DNA of 13,836 nucleotides from Christensenella sp. UBA4379 (GCA_002391225.1 DGRV01000054.1:1178-15013); one strand, 5' to 3'. Shown: positions 6,068-13,797, counted from the stretch's first letter. A program made the numbers and translations. Notes: generated by a model from the sequence alone, not told the origin.

Positions 6068-6662
6068 GCTGATTCAGACGGACCTTCCCCTGTGGGAGAG
6101 CGGTGTCGTCTTCGCCGGGATGGACGAGGCGGGCCGCGGTCCGCTGATGGGCAACGTGGTGGCCGCCTGCGTCGTGATGCCCAAGGAACCCCTCCTTCTG
6201 TACGTGGACGACAGCAAGAAGCTGTCCGAAAAGCGGCGGGAGCAGGTCTTTGAGGAGATTCAGAAAACAGCCCTGTACATCGGCGTCGGGGAAGCCTCCC
6301 CGGAAGAGATCGACGAGATCAACATCCTGAACGCCACGAAGAACGCCATGCGCCGGGCGGCGGAGCAGGTCCCGGCGGAGCTGTTTTTAATCGACGCGCT
6401 GGAGGGCCTGGGGCTTAAAGGTCAGGAGCGCGGCATCATCCATGGCGACGCCCTGTGCTATTCCATCGCCGCCGCCAGCATCATCGCCAAAGTAACGCGG
6501 GACCGGCAGATGGCGGAATGGGACCGCCTGTATCCCGAATACGGCTTTTCCCGAAACAAGGGCTACGGAACCAAAGAGCACATTGAGGCATTGAAAAGGC
6601 TGGGACCGTGCCCGGCGCACCGAAAGAGCTTTATTGGGAAATTCGTAATGCCTAATTCGTAA
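6036..6662 (+). CDS. rnhB: Ribonuclease HII
   Basis: Cleaves the RNA strand of RNA-DNA hybrids and nicks at single ribonucleotides in DNA. The four active-site acids fit the family: Asp30 and Glu31 (GMDEAGRGPL), Asp120 (LIDALEGL) and Asp138 (HGDALCYSIAAASIIAKVTRD), with the usual 18-residue spacing between the last two. DDSKKLSEKRRE and GYGTKEHIEAL are also typical. The ATG at 6036 follows AAGGAGGA at good spacing. Upstream in-frame ATGs would lie deep inside ylqF. The protein has 208 residues. The catalytic core is complete, but the last codons (GKFVMPNS) and the stop come from the left arm of the MITE-like repeat at 6639-6762, so the natural tail has been replaced. Confidence 0.95.
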   Translation: MRSSRQERLNELIQTDLPLWESGVVFAGMDEAGRGPLMGNVVAACVVMPKEPLLLYVDDSKKLSEKRREQVFEEIQKTALYIGVGEASPEEIDEINILNATKNAMRRAAEQVPAELFLIDALEGLGLKGQERGIIHGDALCYSIAAASIIAKVTRDRQMAEWDRLYPEYGFSRNKGYGTKEHIEALKRLGPCPAHRKSFIGKFVMPNS

Positions 6663-6762
6663 TGCGTAATGATAGATACTTTGCGATCAATCTTAAAAGC
6701 GGCGGGCAACTCCGCTGCCGAAGGCAGCGAATTACGCATTACGCATTAAGAATTACGCATTT
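6639..6762. mobile_element. MITE-like element with about 33-bp terminal inverted repeats
   Basis: The left arm (6639-6671) and the reverse complement of the right arm (6730-6762) agree at 28 of 33 positions. Each arm is itself built from repeats of a unit like AATTCGTAATGC. The centre contains a perfect 7-bp hairpin (6713-6719 with 6723-6729, loop GAA). There is no reading frame for a transposase, so it would be non-autonomous. GAAATT occurs at the left edge (6638-6643, partly within the arm) and just outside the right edge (6763-6768), a possible but weak target duplication. The sequence is AT-richer than the flanking genes. Confidence 0.65.
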
Positions 6763-6791
6763 GAAATTTAGAACGGTTTTATTGGAGTATT

Positions 6792-7112
6792 ATGAAGGTT
6801 TCCGGTGTCTGGGCGGAGCTTTCCGCCGTCCGTTATCTCCGCGCCCGGGGCGTCAAGGTGATCCGGGCGCGCTACCGGGTCCGGGGCGGGGAAATCGACC
6901 TGATCGCCCGGGACGGGCCGGTGACCGCCATGATCGAGGTCAAAAGCGCCAGTCGCCTGTTTGAGGGCGCCGCCCGGGCAGACAGCGTCAAGCGCGAGCG
7001 GATCCGAAAAGCCGCCCGGCAATGGACCGAAGAAACCGGGGAAACAAACCTCCGCTTCGACATCCTGGAAAAGAGCGACGCGGGGTTCCGCTACATTAAG
7101 GGCGCTTTTTAA
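6792..7112 (+). CDS. yraN: YraN family (UPF0102) nuclease-fold protein
   Basis: A 106-residue member of the widespread YraN/UPF0102 family, which has a restriction-endonuclease-like fold; its cellular role is poorly defined. Visible features are GVWAELSAVRYLRARG near the N-terminus, GGEIDLIARDG (32-42) and IEVKS (48-52), giving the Asp36-Glu49-Lys51 arrangement of a PD-(D/E)xK active site. It lies after ylqF and rnhB, a common order in bacteria. The MITE-like element and its AT-rich tail now separate it from rnhB. A GGAG at 6784 lies only four bases before the ATG, so initiation may be weak. I saw no convincing promoter between the element and the gene. Confidence 0.88.
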   Translation: MKVSGVWAELSAVRYLRARGVKVIRARYRVRGGEIDLIARDGPVTAMIEVKSASRLFEGAARADSVKRERIRKAARQWTEETGETNLRFDILEKSDAGFRYIKGAF

Positions 7113-7152
7113 TACGACGCCCATCAGTTAGAACATAAAGGAACAAGGAAGC

Positions 7153-10100
7153 ATGAATAAAAATGCCCTGAAAAAGCGCTGGATACCGGTTCTGGCGGCC
7201 GCCGTCGTATTGGCAGCCGCCGTTCTGTTCCTGCTGAAGCCCTGGCAGAAAAAGGCCACCCCCGCCGGGGTGAATCTGATCGCGGAGACGGATTTTTCCC
7301 GCCTGCAGAACGGAGACAGCGCCTGGTATGAGGACGCTTACGTGCACAGCGAGGCCTACACCGTATTTTCCTTTGACGAAGGAAGGGAAGGCGGCGTCAG
7401 CGGCCATATCGAAAACCGGATCGCCAACGACGCCCGCTTTGCCACGGACGTCGCCGTGGAGCCGGACAGCCTGTACTGCCTGTCCGGCTGGATCAAGGCG
7501 TCCTGCCGGGAAGGCATGGGCGCGAATCTGTCCGTGGCGGGGGTATACGCTTTTTCGGAGCCCCTCTATGATACCGAAGGGGAATGGCGGCAGGTGAGCT
7601 TTTACGGCCGCACCGGGGCGGACCAGCATTTTGTGACGGTCTTTGCCCGCTTGGGCGGCTATTCCGGGGAGGCGGAGGGCGAAGCCTGGTTTGACGGGAT
7701 CTCCCTGACGCGGGTGGACGCCCTGCCCGACGGGGTCCGCGCCGCCGCCTGGTACGCGGAAGACAGCCGGAATGAAGAAAGCGCCCAGGCATCCGGCGGG
7801 AGAAGCAGGGGACCCCTTCTTCCCTCCGCCCTGCTGGTCTTTTTCGCCGGGTTGTACCTGGTGCTGCTGGTCCGGGGGGCCTTTGTCGCCCGGTCCGGCC
7901 GCACGGTGCCGGCGGCAAAGGGACTGCTGGTCCTGTTCCTGATCGCCCTGTTCCTCCGCCTGATCCTCATGAGCTTTGTCCACGGCTATAACGTGGATGT
8001 GAGCGATTTTATCGCCTGGGGGCAGAGCATGGCGGAGGATGGGCCGGGCGTCTTTTATAACCCGAACAGCTTTTGCGATTACCCGCCCGGATACATCTGG
8101 ATCCTGGGCCTGTTCGTCACCCTGGGCCGGTGGTTCGGGGCGTCCGCTTCCGAATGGCTGATCAAGCTGCCGCCCGTCCTGGCTGACCTGATCGGGGCGG
8201 GGCTCCTGACCGCCTATATCCTCAAAAAAGAAAAGCTTTCCCTGCGCGGCGGACGGCTTCCCCTGTCCGCGCTGATGCCGGGCTTTTTCTACCTGCTGAA
8301 CCCGACCATCCTCCTGACCGGGGCGGGCTGGGGCCAGTCGGACGGCGTGATGATGCTCTTCCTTCTGGTCACAGTGCTGGCCGCCATCGAGGGCCGCTGG
8401 GAGTTCGCCCTGCCGGCCTATGTGACCGCCGTGCTGATCAAGCCCCAGGCCCTGATGTTCGGGCCCATGGGCCTGGCCGCCCTGGGGCTGGACCTGTTTT
8501 CAAAGAGAAAGGACAGCGCGGCCCTGCGCAGGGCCCTGATCCGCTTTGGCATCGGGGCGGGGGTCTCCCTCCTGCTGGCGGCGGCCCTGATCCTGCCCTT
8601 CAAGGGGGACCAGCCCTTCGGCTGGCTGATCGCCCTGTACGGAAGGACGATGAGCTATTACGCCCACGCCACGGTCAACGCCTGCAACCTGTACTTCCTG
8701 ATCGGGGCGAACTGGGTGGGCATCGAAAGCACAGCTTCCCCCCTGTTCCCGCTGCTGGCCGGCCTGCTTTTGGCCCTGCCGGCCCTGGCCGCCTTCTTCC
8801 TGCGCGACCGGGAAAACGGGAAGGAAAAGATTTTGTGTTTAGTTGCCGCGGCGGCCGGCGCGCTGGTGTCGCTGACGGCCCTGTTCCCCTTCAGCTATCA
8901 GGCCTATTCCACCCTGCTGATCGTCCTGGCCCTGGGGCTGGCGCTGGCCGCCTTTATCCTTTCCGGACAGCTTCGCCACCTGCCGCTGTACGGGGCCATC
9001 CTGCTGGCCCTGCTGTTCAACCTGGGCGGGATGATGCACGAAAGGTATCTCTTTGCCGCCCTGCCCCTGCTGGTCCTGGCCTGGTATCTGGAAAAGGACC
9101 ACCGGGTCCTCGTCCTGCTGGGGCTGATCACGGCGGCTTCCCTGCTGAACGTCGGCTGCGTCCTGTCCCGCAACGTGCGGATCGGCGGGGCGGAGGGCCA
9201 TTTGACCAGCCCCATGATGGGGATTCAAAGCGATATGACCGGCCTGGAATACGCTTCCGCCTGTCTGAGCGTCCTGTCGGCGGCGTTTTCGGTCTATATC
9301 GCCCTTCGGCGGACAGAGCCCAATCTTCTCCCTCTGGCCCTTGGCAGCCGCTCTTTGCGGGACGACGAACAAAAGGATACGTCCGGGCCCGCCCTGCCCC
9401 CCGTTTTAGAGGAAAAGGACTGGCTTTCCCGCCACCGGATGGACAAAAAGGACTGGCTGATCATGGCCGCTATCACGGTCTGCTACGCCCTGCTCGCCTT
9501 CTGGCACCTGGGCTCCTTTACCTCCCCACAGACGGGCTATATGTTCTCTGAGACGGAGCAGACTGTCACCTTCGACTTAGGGGAACAGCGCAGCGATTTC
9601 CGCATGCTCTATATCGGCGGCGTCCACCAGTACGACCGGGAGTTCTTCGTGGCCGTGAGCGACGACGGGGAACGCTTTGGCGAAGACTACGTGTGCAATA
9701 TGGACATCGGCAACCTCTTCCAGTGGTATTACGTCCGTTCCTGGAAGGGGCCGGATAACCTGTCCCTGTCCGGCCGCTATGTCCGCATCACGGGCAGGCC
9801 CGGCCTCAACCTCTACGAGGTGATCTTCCGCGACGCGGAAGGGAACGTTCTGCCCATCGCCGGAGCACTTAGCTCCGCGGGGGACAGCCCCGCCGCCCTG
9901 CACGACGAGCAGAACACCCTGTCCGGCGAGCCGGGCTGGTATAACTCCATGTACTTTGACGAGATCTACCACGCCCGCACGGCCTACGAGCACCTGACGG
10001 GGATGTACCCCTATGAAACCACCCACCCGCCGCTGGGCAAGGTCCTGATGAGCTGGGCGATCGCCGTGTTCGGCATGACCCCGTTCGGCTGGCGCTTTGC

Positions 10101-11400
10101 GGGGACCCTGTGCGGCGTGCTGATGCTGCCGGCCATGTACCTGCTGGGCAGGCTCCTGTTTAAAAAACGGCGCTTTGCCATCCTGCCCGCGCTGATGATG
10201 GCCCTCGATACCCTGCACTACACCCAGACCCGTCTGGCCACCATCGATTCCTTCGTGGTACTGTTCATCCTCTGGGCGGTTTACTTCATGCTGCGCTGGT
10301 TCTTTACGGACTTTTTCGGCGCGTCTCTCAAGCAAAACCTGGTCCCCCTCGGCCTGTCCGGCCTGTTCATGGGCCTGGCCGTGGCCTCCAAATGGACGGG
10401 CTGCTACGCCGGGGTCGGCCTGGCGGCGCTGTTCTTCATCGGCCTGTGGAGAAAGGGCCGGCTGATCTTCGCGGCAAAGCAGCTCCTCCGGGAGAAAAAG
10501 GCCGAAGAGGAACAGAGAAAACAGACCGCTCCCGCCCGGAAGGGGGAGCAGACGCCCCCGACGCCTCCGCCCTTTGAGGAAACGGAGGAGGGGAAGGAAA
10601 CGGTCCGCACCGCCCAAAGCGGCGGCCGCGTTCTCCTGACGCTGGCTTCCTGCCTGATCTTCTTTATCGCTGTCCCGCTGGGGATTTACTACCTGTCCTA
10701 CATCCCCTACTTCGCCCCCTCGGGCGGGGTCTCGGTACAGAAAATCATCCAGGCGGCCGAGGGCATGCTCAGCTATCACAGCCAGCCCGGGCTGGGGATG
10801 GACCATCCCTTCTATTCCCCCTGGTATGAGTGGCCCCTGTCCATGAAGCCCATGTACTACGCGGCGGACGCCTACGAGCCCGCCGGCACCGCCTGCACGA
10901 TCCTGGCCTTCGGGAACCCCGCCGTCTGGTGGGTGGGCATCCTGGCCATGCTGATGGTATTCTACGCCCTGATCCGGCACCAGATCGATCCCATCCTCTT
11001 CGGCGGAAAACGGAAGCTGGAAGCGGGCTGGTTCTGCCCGGAAAACGGACGGGACATCCGGCCCCTGCTGCTGACCATCTGCTTTGCCGCCCAGTACCTG
11101 CCGTGGATGTTGGTGCCCCGCGGCACCTACATCTACCACTATTTCCCGTCCGTCCCTTTCGTCATCCTGGCCGTTTCCCTGATCGGCGAATACTGGACGG
11201 ACCGCCGCGCGGCCGCAGCCCTCAAAAAAGGCGGCGAAGCGGCATTAAAACGGGCAGACCGGATCTCCCTCTTGCTGGTGATTCTTTACATCCTGATCTG
11301 CGCGGCCTTCTTTATCGCCTTCTTCCCCTACGCCAGCGGCATCCAGACCTCCACCAAATGGCTGGACGCGATGAACTGGTTCGGGAACCTGTATTATTAA
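7153..11400 (+). CDS. Two-unit GT-C membrane glycosyltransferase with C-terminal PMT (GT39) domain
   Basis: A 1415-residue polytopic membrane protein predicted to transfer sugars from polyprenyl-phosphate donors outside the membrane. In order: a signal-anchor helix (10-29); an extracytoplasmic beta-rich domain (about 40-196) resembling carbohydrate-binding CBM_4_9 folds; a helix (about 223-245); a first GT-C unit (about 254-716) with the acidic motif NVDVSDF (about 280-286) in its first outer loop and CDYPPGYIW; a discoidin-like (F5/8 type C) segment (about 795-905); then a PMT unit with YFDEIYHARTAYE (Asp936-Glu937, the DE pair of GT39), THPPLGK (about 957) and a C-terminal PMT_4TMC-like part (HPFYSPWYEWP). 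A charged, proline-rich cytoplasmic loop spans about 1100-1156. Bacterial PMTs are usually near 500 residues, so this is a large fusion. AAGGA precedes the ATG. The acceptor and sugar are unknown. Confidence 0.85.
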   Translation: MNKNALKKRWIPVLAAAVVLAAAVLFLLKPWQKKATPAGVNLIAETDFSRLQNGDSAWYEDAYVHSEAYTVFSFDEGREGGVSGHIENRIANDARFATDVAVEPDSLYCLSGWIKASCREGMGANLSVAGVYAFSEPLYDTEGEWRQVSFYGRTGADQHFVTVFARLGGYSGEAEGEAWFDGISLTRVDALPDGVRAAAWYAEDSRNEESAQASGGRSRGPLLPSALLVFFAGLYLVLLVRGAFVARSGRTVPAAKGLLVLFLIALFLRLILMSFVHGYNVDVSDFIAWGQSMAEDGPGVFYNPNSFCDYPPGYIWILGLFVTLGRWFGASASEWLIKLPPVLADLIGAGLLTAYILKKEKLSLRGGRLPLSALMPGFFYLLNPTILLTGAGWGQSDGVMMLFLLVTVLAAIEGRWEFALPAYVTAVLIKPQALMFGPMGLAALGLDLFSKRKDSAALRRALIRFGIGAGVSLLLAAALILPFKGDQPFGWLIALYGRTMSYYAHATVNACNLYFLIGANWVGIESTASPLFPLLAGLLLALPALAAFFLRDRENGKEKILCLVAAAAGALVSLTALFPFSYQAYSTLLIVLALGLALAAFILSGQLRHLPLYGAILLALLFNLGGMMHERYLFAALPLLVLAWYLEKDHRVLVLLGLITAASLLNVGCVLSRNVRIGGAEGHLTSPMMGIQSDMTGLEYASACLSVLSAAFSVYIALRRTEPNLLPLALGSRSLRDDEQKDTSGPALPPVLEEKDWLSRHRMDKKDWLIMAAITVCYALLAFWHLGSFTSPQTGYMFSETEQTVTFDLGEQRSDFRMLYIGGVHQYDREFFVAVSDDGERFGEDYVCNMDIGNLFQWYYVRSWKGPDNLSLSGRYVRITGRPGLNLYEVIFRDAEGNVLPIAGALSSAGDSPAALHDEQNTLSGEPGWYNSMYFDEIYHARTAYEHLTGMYPYETTHPPLGKVLMSWAIAVFGMTPFGWRFAGTLCGVLMLPAMYLLGRLLFKKRRFAILPALMMALDTLHYTQTRLATIDSFVVLFILWAVYFMLRWFFTDFFGASLKQNLVPLGLSGLFMGLAVASKWTGCYAGVGLAALFFIGLWRKGRLIFAAKQLLREKKAEEEQRKQTAPARKGEQTPPTPPPFEETEEGKETVRTAQSGGRVLLTLASCLIFFIAVPLGIYYLSYIPYFAPSGGVSVQKIIQAAEGMLSYHSQPGLGMDHPFYSPWYEWPLSMKPMYYAADAYEPAGTACTILAFGNPAVWWVGILAMLMVFYALIRHQIDPILFGGKRKLEAGWFCPENGRDIRPLLLTICFAAQYLPWMLVPRGTYIYHYFPSVPFVILAVSLIGEYWTDRRAAAALKKGGEAALKRADRISLLLVILYILICAAFFIAFFPYASGIQTSTKWLDAMNWFGNLYY

Positions 11401-11410
11401 AAAGCCAAAG

Positions 11411-11440
11411 CCCCCTGAAAGCCGACGGGTTTTCAGGGGG
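11411..11440. terminator. Shared hairpin terminator between convergent genes
   Basis: CCCCCTGAAA (11411-11420) pairs perfectly with TTTCAGGGGG (11431-11440) over a 10-base loop, 10 bases after the glycosyltransferase stop. The rightward tail (TTGATCATG) is poor in T. The leftward tail (CTTTGGCTTTTT) is T-rich, so it probably works best for the leftward small membrane protein gene while also serving the glycosyltransferase transcript. Confidence 0.75.
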
Positions 11441-11534
11441 TTGATCATGTAAACTTAAGTGAACGGGGTGAAATGGGATCAGCAGTTGTTCGGTGGCTGA
11501 TACCCACGGCCGGAGCCTATTTTCAGAAAGGGAA

Positions 11535-11750
11535 TCAGGCCTCGACTTGCGCGGTGCCCTTGATCTTGTTGAGAGCCGCGTACACGAAAGCGGGCACGGC
11601 CACCAGGTCCGCGATGCCGAGGAATCTCCGCAGGCCGTCCGACAGGTCGATGTCAAAGAGAGCGGCGCCGCCCAGGACCAGGGTGGCCACACCGGTCACG
11701 GCAAGGCTAACTTTGAAAAGGGTTTCCAGATTCTGCTTAGTCATCTTCAT
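11535..11750 (-). CDS. Small two-helix membrane protein of unknown function
   Basis: A 71-residue protein that I do not recognise. It has two hydrophobic stretches, VSLAVTGVATLVLGGAALF and FLGIADLVAVPAFVYAAL, joined by a short polar turn (DIDLSDGLRR), with a basic N-terminus and a short polar C-terminus. This predicts an integral membrane hairpin. The ATG at 11750 is preferred because AAGGAG ends nine bases upstream; an ATG at 11759 would abut that site. It stands alone, convergent with the glycosyltransferase gene and divergent from uxaA. Upstream, TATATA near 11850 could be a -10 box, but I see no matching -35 box. A short phage-holin-like protein was considered, but no lysis gene is nearby. 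Confidence 0.65.
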   Translation of the reverse strand: MKMTKQNLETLFKVSLAVTGVATLVLGGAALFDIDLSDGLRRFLGIADLVAVPAFVYAALNKIKGTAQVEA

Positions 11751-11903
11751 AGTGATCATCTCCTTTTTATCCGGCCTGAACGGCCCTGTGTGTCTTCATT
11801 TTCATCAGGCGCTTTCTAACGCCCGGTCGCTTTTATATACGCACGGCCCGGTGGCAGCGGGAAAAGAAAAAAATCTTAGAAAATGTTGAATCGACTAAAA
11901 ACC

Positions 11904-11929
11904 CGTTTCTGCGCCTCGTTTCTGCGCCT
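11904..11929. repeat. Exact 13-bp tandem duplication
   Basis: CGTTTCTGCGCCT occurs twice in direct succession (11904-11916 and 11917-11929), in the intergenic region 24 bases before the uxaA -35 box. The rest of the 11760-12031 gap contains only short imperfect hairpins (for example GGCC-N5-GGCC near 11773) and the uxaA promoter. Confidence 0.7.
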
Positions 11930-11952
11930 TGCTCTGGTACAGCGGTTGATGA

Positions 11953-11981
11953 TTGACGAAAGCCCCGTTTTCTTTTATAAT
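11953..11981 (+). promoter_or_regulatory. Strong sigma-A-type promoter of uxaA
   Basis: TTGACG (11953-11958), exactly 17 bases, then TATAAT (11976-11981), one mismatch from full consensus. It leaves a leader of about 44 bases before the uxaA ATG. Such a strong promoter for a catabolic gene suggests a repressor controls it; the flanking sequence offers no clear operator apart from the 13-bp tandem repeat. Confidence 0.85.
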
Positions 11982-12031
11982 TGATGAAACAAAAACCCGC
12001 CCTGTCCGGCGGTGAAACGGAGTGAAAACGG

Positions 12032-13501
12032 ATGGCCAGATTTATCCGCATCAATCAGAAAGACAACGTGGGCGTCGCCCTGGAAGCCCTGAAGAAGGGA
12101 GAGACCTGCCTGGGCGTGACCCTGGCGGAGGATATTCCCGCGGGCCACAAGTTCGCCCTGAGCGAGATCCCCGAAGGGTCCAACATCGTCAAGTACGCCT
12201 TCCCCATCGGCCACGCCACGTCGCCCATCCACCCGGGGATGTGGGTGCACACCCATAACGTCAAAACCAACCTGTCCGGCGTGCTGGACTATACCTACCA
12301 GCCGGTATCCTGCAAGCTGCCCCTGGACCGGGAAGCCACCTTCATGGGCTACCGCCGGGAGGACGGCCAGGTCGGCATCCGCAACGAGGTGTGGATCGTC
12401 AACACCGTCGGCTGTGTGAACGGCACGGCCAAGACCCTGGAGCGCCTGGCCCAGGAAGCCTACGGCGACCGGGTGGACGGCATCCACTGCTTCGTGCATC
12501 CCTACGGCTGCAGCCAGCTGGGCGAGGACCACGCCAACACCCAGAAGCTCCTGGCTTCCATGGTGCATCACCCGAACGCCGGGGCCGTGCTGGTGCTGAG
12601 CCTGGGCTGCGAAAACAACAACCTGAACGTCTTTAAGCCTGTGCTGGGCGAAGTCAACCCGGAGAGGGTCAAATTCCTGGTCACGCAGGAAGCGGAGGAT
12701 GAAATCGAGGCCGGCATGAAGCTGCTGGACGAGCTGACGCAGTACGCCGCGAAGCAGAAGCGGGAGCCCATCAGCGCCTCCGAGCTGGTCATCGGCCTCA
12801 AGTGCGGCGGATCGGACGGCCTGTCCGGCATCACCGCGAACCCCCTGCTGGGCAGCGTGTCGGACCTGCTCACCCGCTGCGGCGGCACGAGCCTGCTGAC
12901 CGAGGTGCCGGAGATGTTCGGCGCGGAAACCATCCTGATGAACCGCTGCCGGGACGAGGCGGTCTTCCAGAAGGCCGTCGGCCTGATCAACGGCTTCAAG
13001 GAATATTTCATCCGTCACGGCCAGGAGGTATACGAGAATCCTTCTCCCGGAAACAAGGCCGGCGGCATCACCACCCTGGAGGACAAGAGCCTCGGCTGCA
13101 CCCAGAAGGGCGGCACCGGCGAGGTGGAGGACGTGCTGAATTACTGTGAGCATGTGAGCCATAAGGGCCTGAACCTGGTCTACGGCCCGGGCAACGACCT
13201 GTGCGCCATTACGGCCCTGATGGCCGCCGGCGCTCACCTGGTGCTCTTCACCACCGGCCGCGGTACGCCCGTCGGCGCGCCGATCCCCACGGTGAAAGTG
13301 GCCACCAACACCGCCCTGGCGGAGCGCAAGAAGAACTGGATCGACTTTAACGCCGGCGTCCTGGTACAGGGCAAGACGATGGAGGAGACCACGGAGGACT
13401 TCTTCCAGAAGATCCTGGCGGTCGCATCCGGCGAAAGGACCCAGTCCGAGCTGCACGACTACCGCGAGATCGCGATATTTAAGGATGGGGTAACGCTGTG
13501 A
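12032..13501 (+). CDS. uxaA: Altronate dehydratase family protein (UxaA-type)
   Basis: Dehydrates D-altronate to 2-keto-3-deoxygluconate in galacturonate (pectin) catabolism; the family uses iron and is cytoplasmic. The 489-residue length equals that of the classic enzyme. An N-terminal SAF domain (about 11-81: GETCLGVTLAEDIPAGHKF, ending HTHNVKTNL) is followed by the catalytic region with GYRREDGQVGIRN, HPYGCSQLGEDH (Cys160), LGCENNN (Cys193), KCGGSDGLSGITANP (Cys258) and LGCTQKGGTGE (Cys356). The C-terminal part contains TTGRGTPVGAPIPTVKVATN. CGGAG lies upstream of the ATG. Galactarate dehydratase is a relative; the length and SAF layout favour altronate. No other galacturonate genes (uxaB, uxaC, kdgK) are in the window, so the true substrate is less certain. 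The stop overlaps the next start by four bases. Confidence 0.92.
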   Translation: MARFIRINQKDNVGVALEALKKGETCLGVTLAEDIPAGHKFALSEIPEGSNIVKYAFPIGHATSPIHPGMWVHTHNVKTNLSGVLDYTYQPVSCKLPLDREATFMGYRREDGQVGIRNEVWIVNTVGCVNGTAKTLERLAQEAYGDRVDGIHCFVHPYGCSQLGEDHANTQKLLASMVHHPNAGAVLVLSLGCENNNLNVFKPVLGEVNPERVKFLVTQEAEDEIEAGMKLLDELTQYAAKQKREPISASELVIGLKCGGSDGLSGITANPLLGSVSDLLTRCGGTSLLTEVPEMFGAETILMNRCRDEAVFQKAVGLINGFKEYFIRHGQEVYENPSPGNKAGGITTLEDKSLGCTQKGGTGEVEDVLNYCEHVSHKGLNLVYGPGNDLCAITALMAAGAHLVLFTTGRGTPVGAPIPTVKVATNTALAERKKNWIDFNAGVLVQGKTMEETTEDFFQKILAVASGERTQSELHDYREIAIFKDGVTL

Positions 13502-13713
13502 CCGAAGAGTATGAGATTGAGAAGCTCAATCCCCGCAAAAATCCATACACAAAGAGACTGAAAAAACAAGTGACGATCAGTATTGATCAGGAAGTCATTG
13601 ATTATTTTAAGCAGCTTTCAGAGCAGTCCGGCTTGCCTTATCAGACGCTGATGAATCTGTACCTTCTGGATTGCGCAAATCATAAGCGTCAGCTGCAGCT
13701 GACGTGGAGCTGA
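13498..13713 (+). CDS. Ribbon-helix-helix protein, BrnA-antitoxin-like
   Basis: A 71-residue basic protein starting with GTG inside the uxaA stop (GTGA overlap), so translation is coupled to uxaA. KKQVTISIDQEVIDYF (about 21-36) is a ribbon-helix-helix DNA-binding strand and helix, and SGLPYQTLMNLYLLDCANH (about 43-61) is typical of BrnA/CopG-like antitoxins found singly or in BrnTA pairs. The BrnT toxin, usually upstream of brnA, is absent here, where uxaA lies upstream and terminators lie downstream. Codon use is clearly more AT-rich than in uxaA, suggesting separate acquisition. It could be an orphan antitoxin or a repressor of its own transcript. The ribosome binding site is poor, consistent with coupling. 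Confidence 0.78.
   Translation: MTEEYEIEKLNPRKNPYTKRLKKQVTISIDQEVIDYFKQLSEQSGLPYQTLMNLYLLDCANHKRQLQLTWS
13687..13704. repeat. Perfect 18-bp palindrome at the 3' end of the RHH gene
   Basis: CGTCAGCTG (13687-13695) is followed immediately by its exact reverse complement (13696-13704). It encodes RQLQLT near the end of the protein. There is no loop, so it is more like a dimer-protein binding site than an RNA hairpin. It may also be chance from CAG/CTG codons. Confidence 0.55.
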
Positions 13714-13721
13714 TGAACATG

Positions 13722-13749
13722 AAGCGGGCGGCAAATTTGCAGCCCGCTT
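13722..13749 (+). terminator. Terminator of the uxaA-RHH operon
   Basis: AAGCGGGC (13722-13729) pairs with GCCCGCTT (13742-13749), and the centre contains the self-complementary GCAAATTTGC, lengthening the stem. The tail GTCTTATAG is moderately T-rich. It starts 8 bases after the RHH stop. Confidence 0.65.
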
Positions 13750-13769
13750 GTCTTATAGATAAAAGAAAT

Positions 13770-13797
13770 GCCCTGTCCCGGAAACCCGGAACAGGGC
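13770..13797 (-). terminator. Leftward terminator of a gene beyond the window
   Basis: GCCCTGT (13770-13776) pairs with ACAGGGC (13791-13797), followed by one mismatch and four further G-C pairs closing a 4-base loop. Read leftward the hairpin is followed by ATTTCTTTTAT, a good T-tract; read rightward there is none. It implies a convergent gene to the right of base 13836. Confidence 0.6.

Noticed and set aside
6662..6964. Rightward 100-codon frame starting in the MITE-like element
   Set aside because: It begins in repeat sequence and then reads yraN in the wrong frame, with no ribosome binding site or motif.
9577..11139. Leftward open frame (520 codons) opposite the glycosyltransferase
   Set aside because: Gly/Gln/His-rich composition, no membrane segments or motifs; the PMT frame on the other strand explains the region.
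11473..11889. Rightward 138-codon frame opposite the small membrane protein
   Set aside because: No ribosome binding site, basic low-complexity translation, and it overlaps the better-supported leftward gene and its upstream region.
11975..13456. Leftward open frame (493 codons) opposite uxaA
   Set aside because: It runs across the uxaA promoter and has no family signature; a shadow of uxaA.
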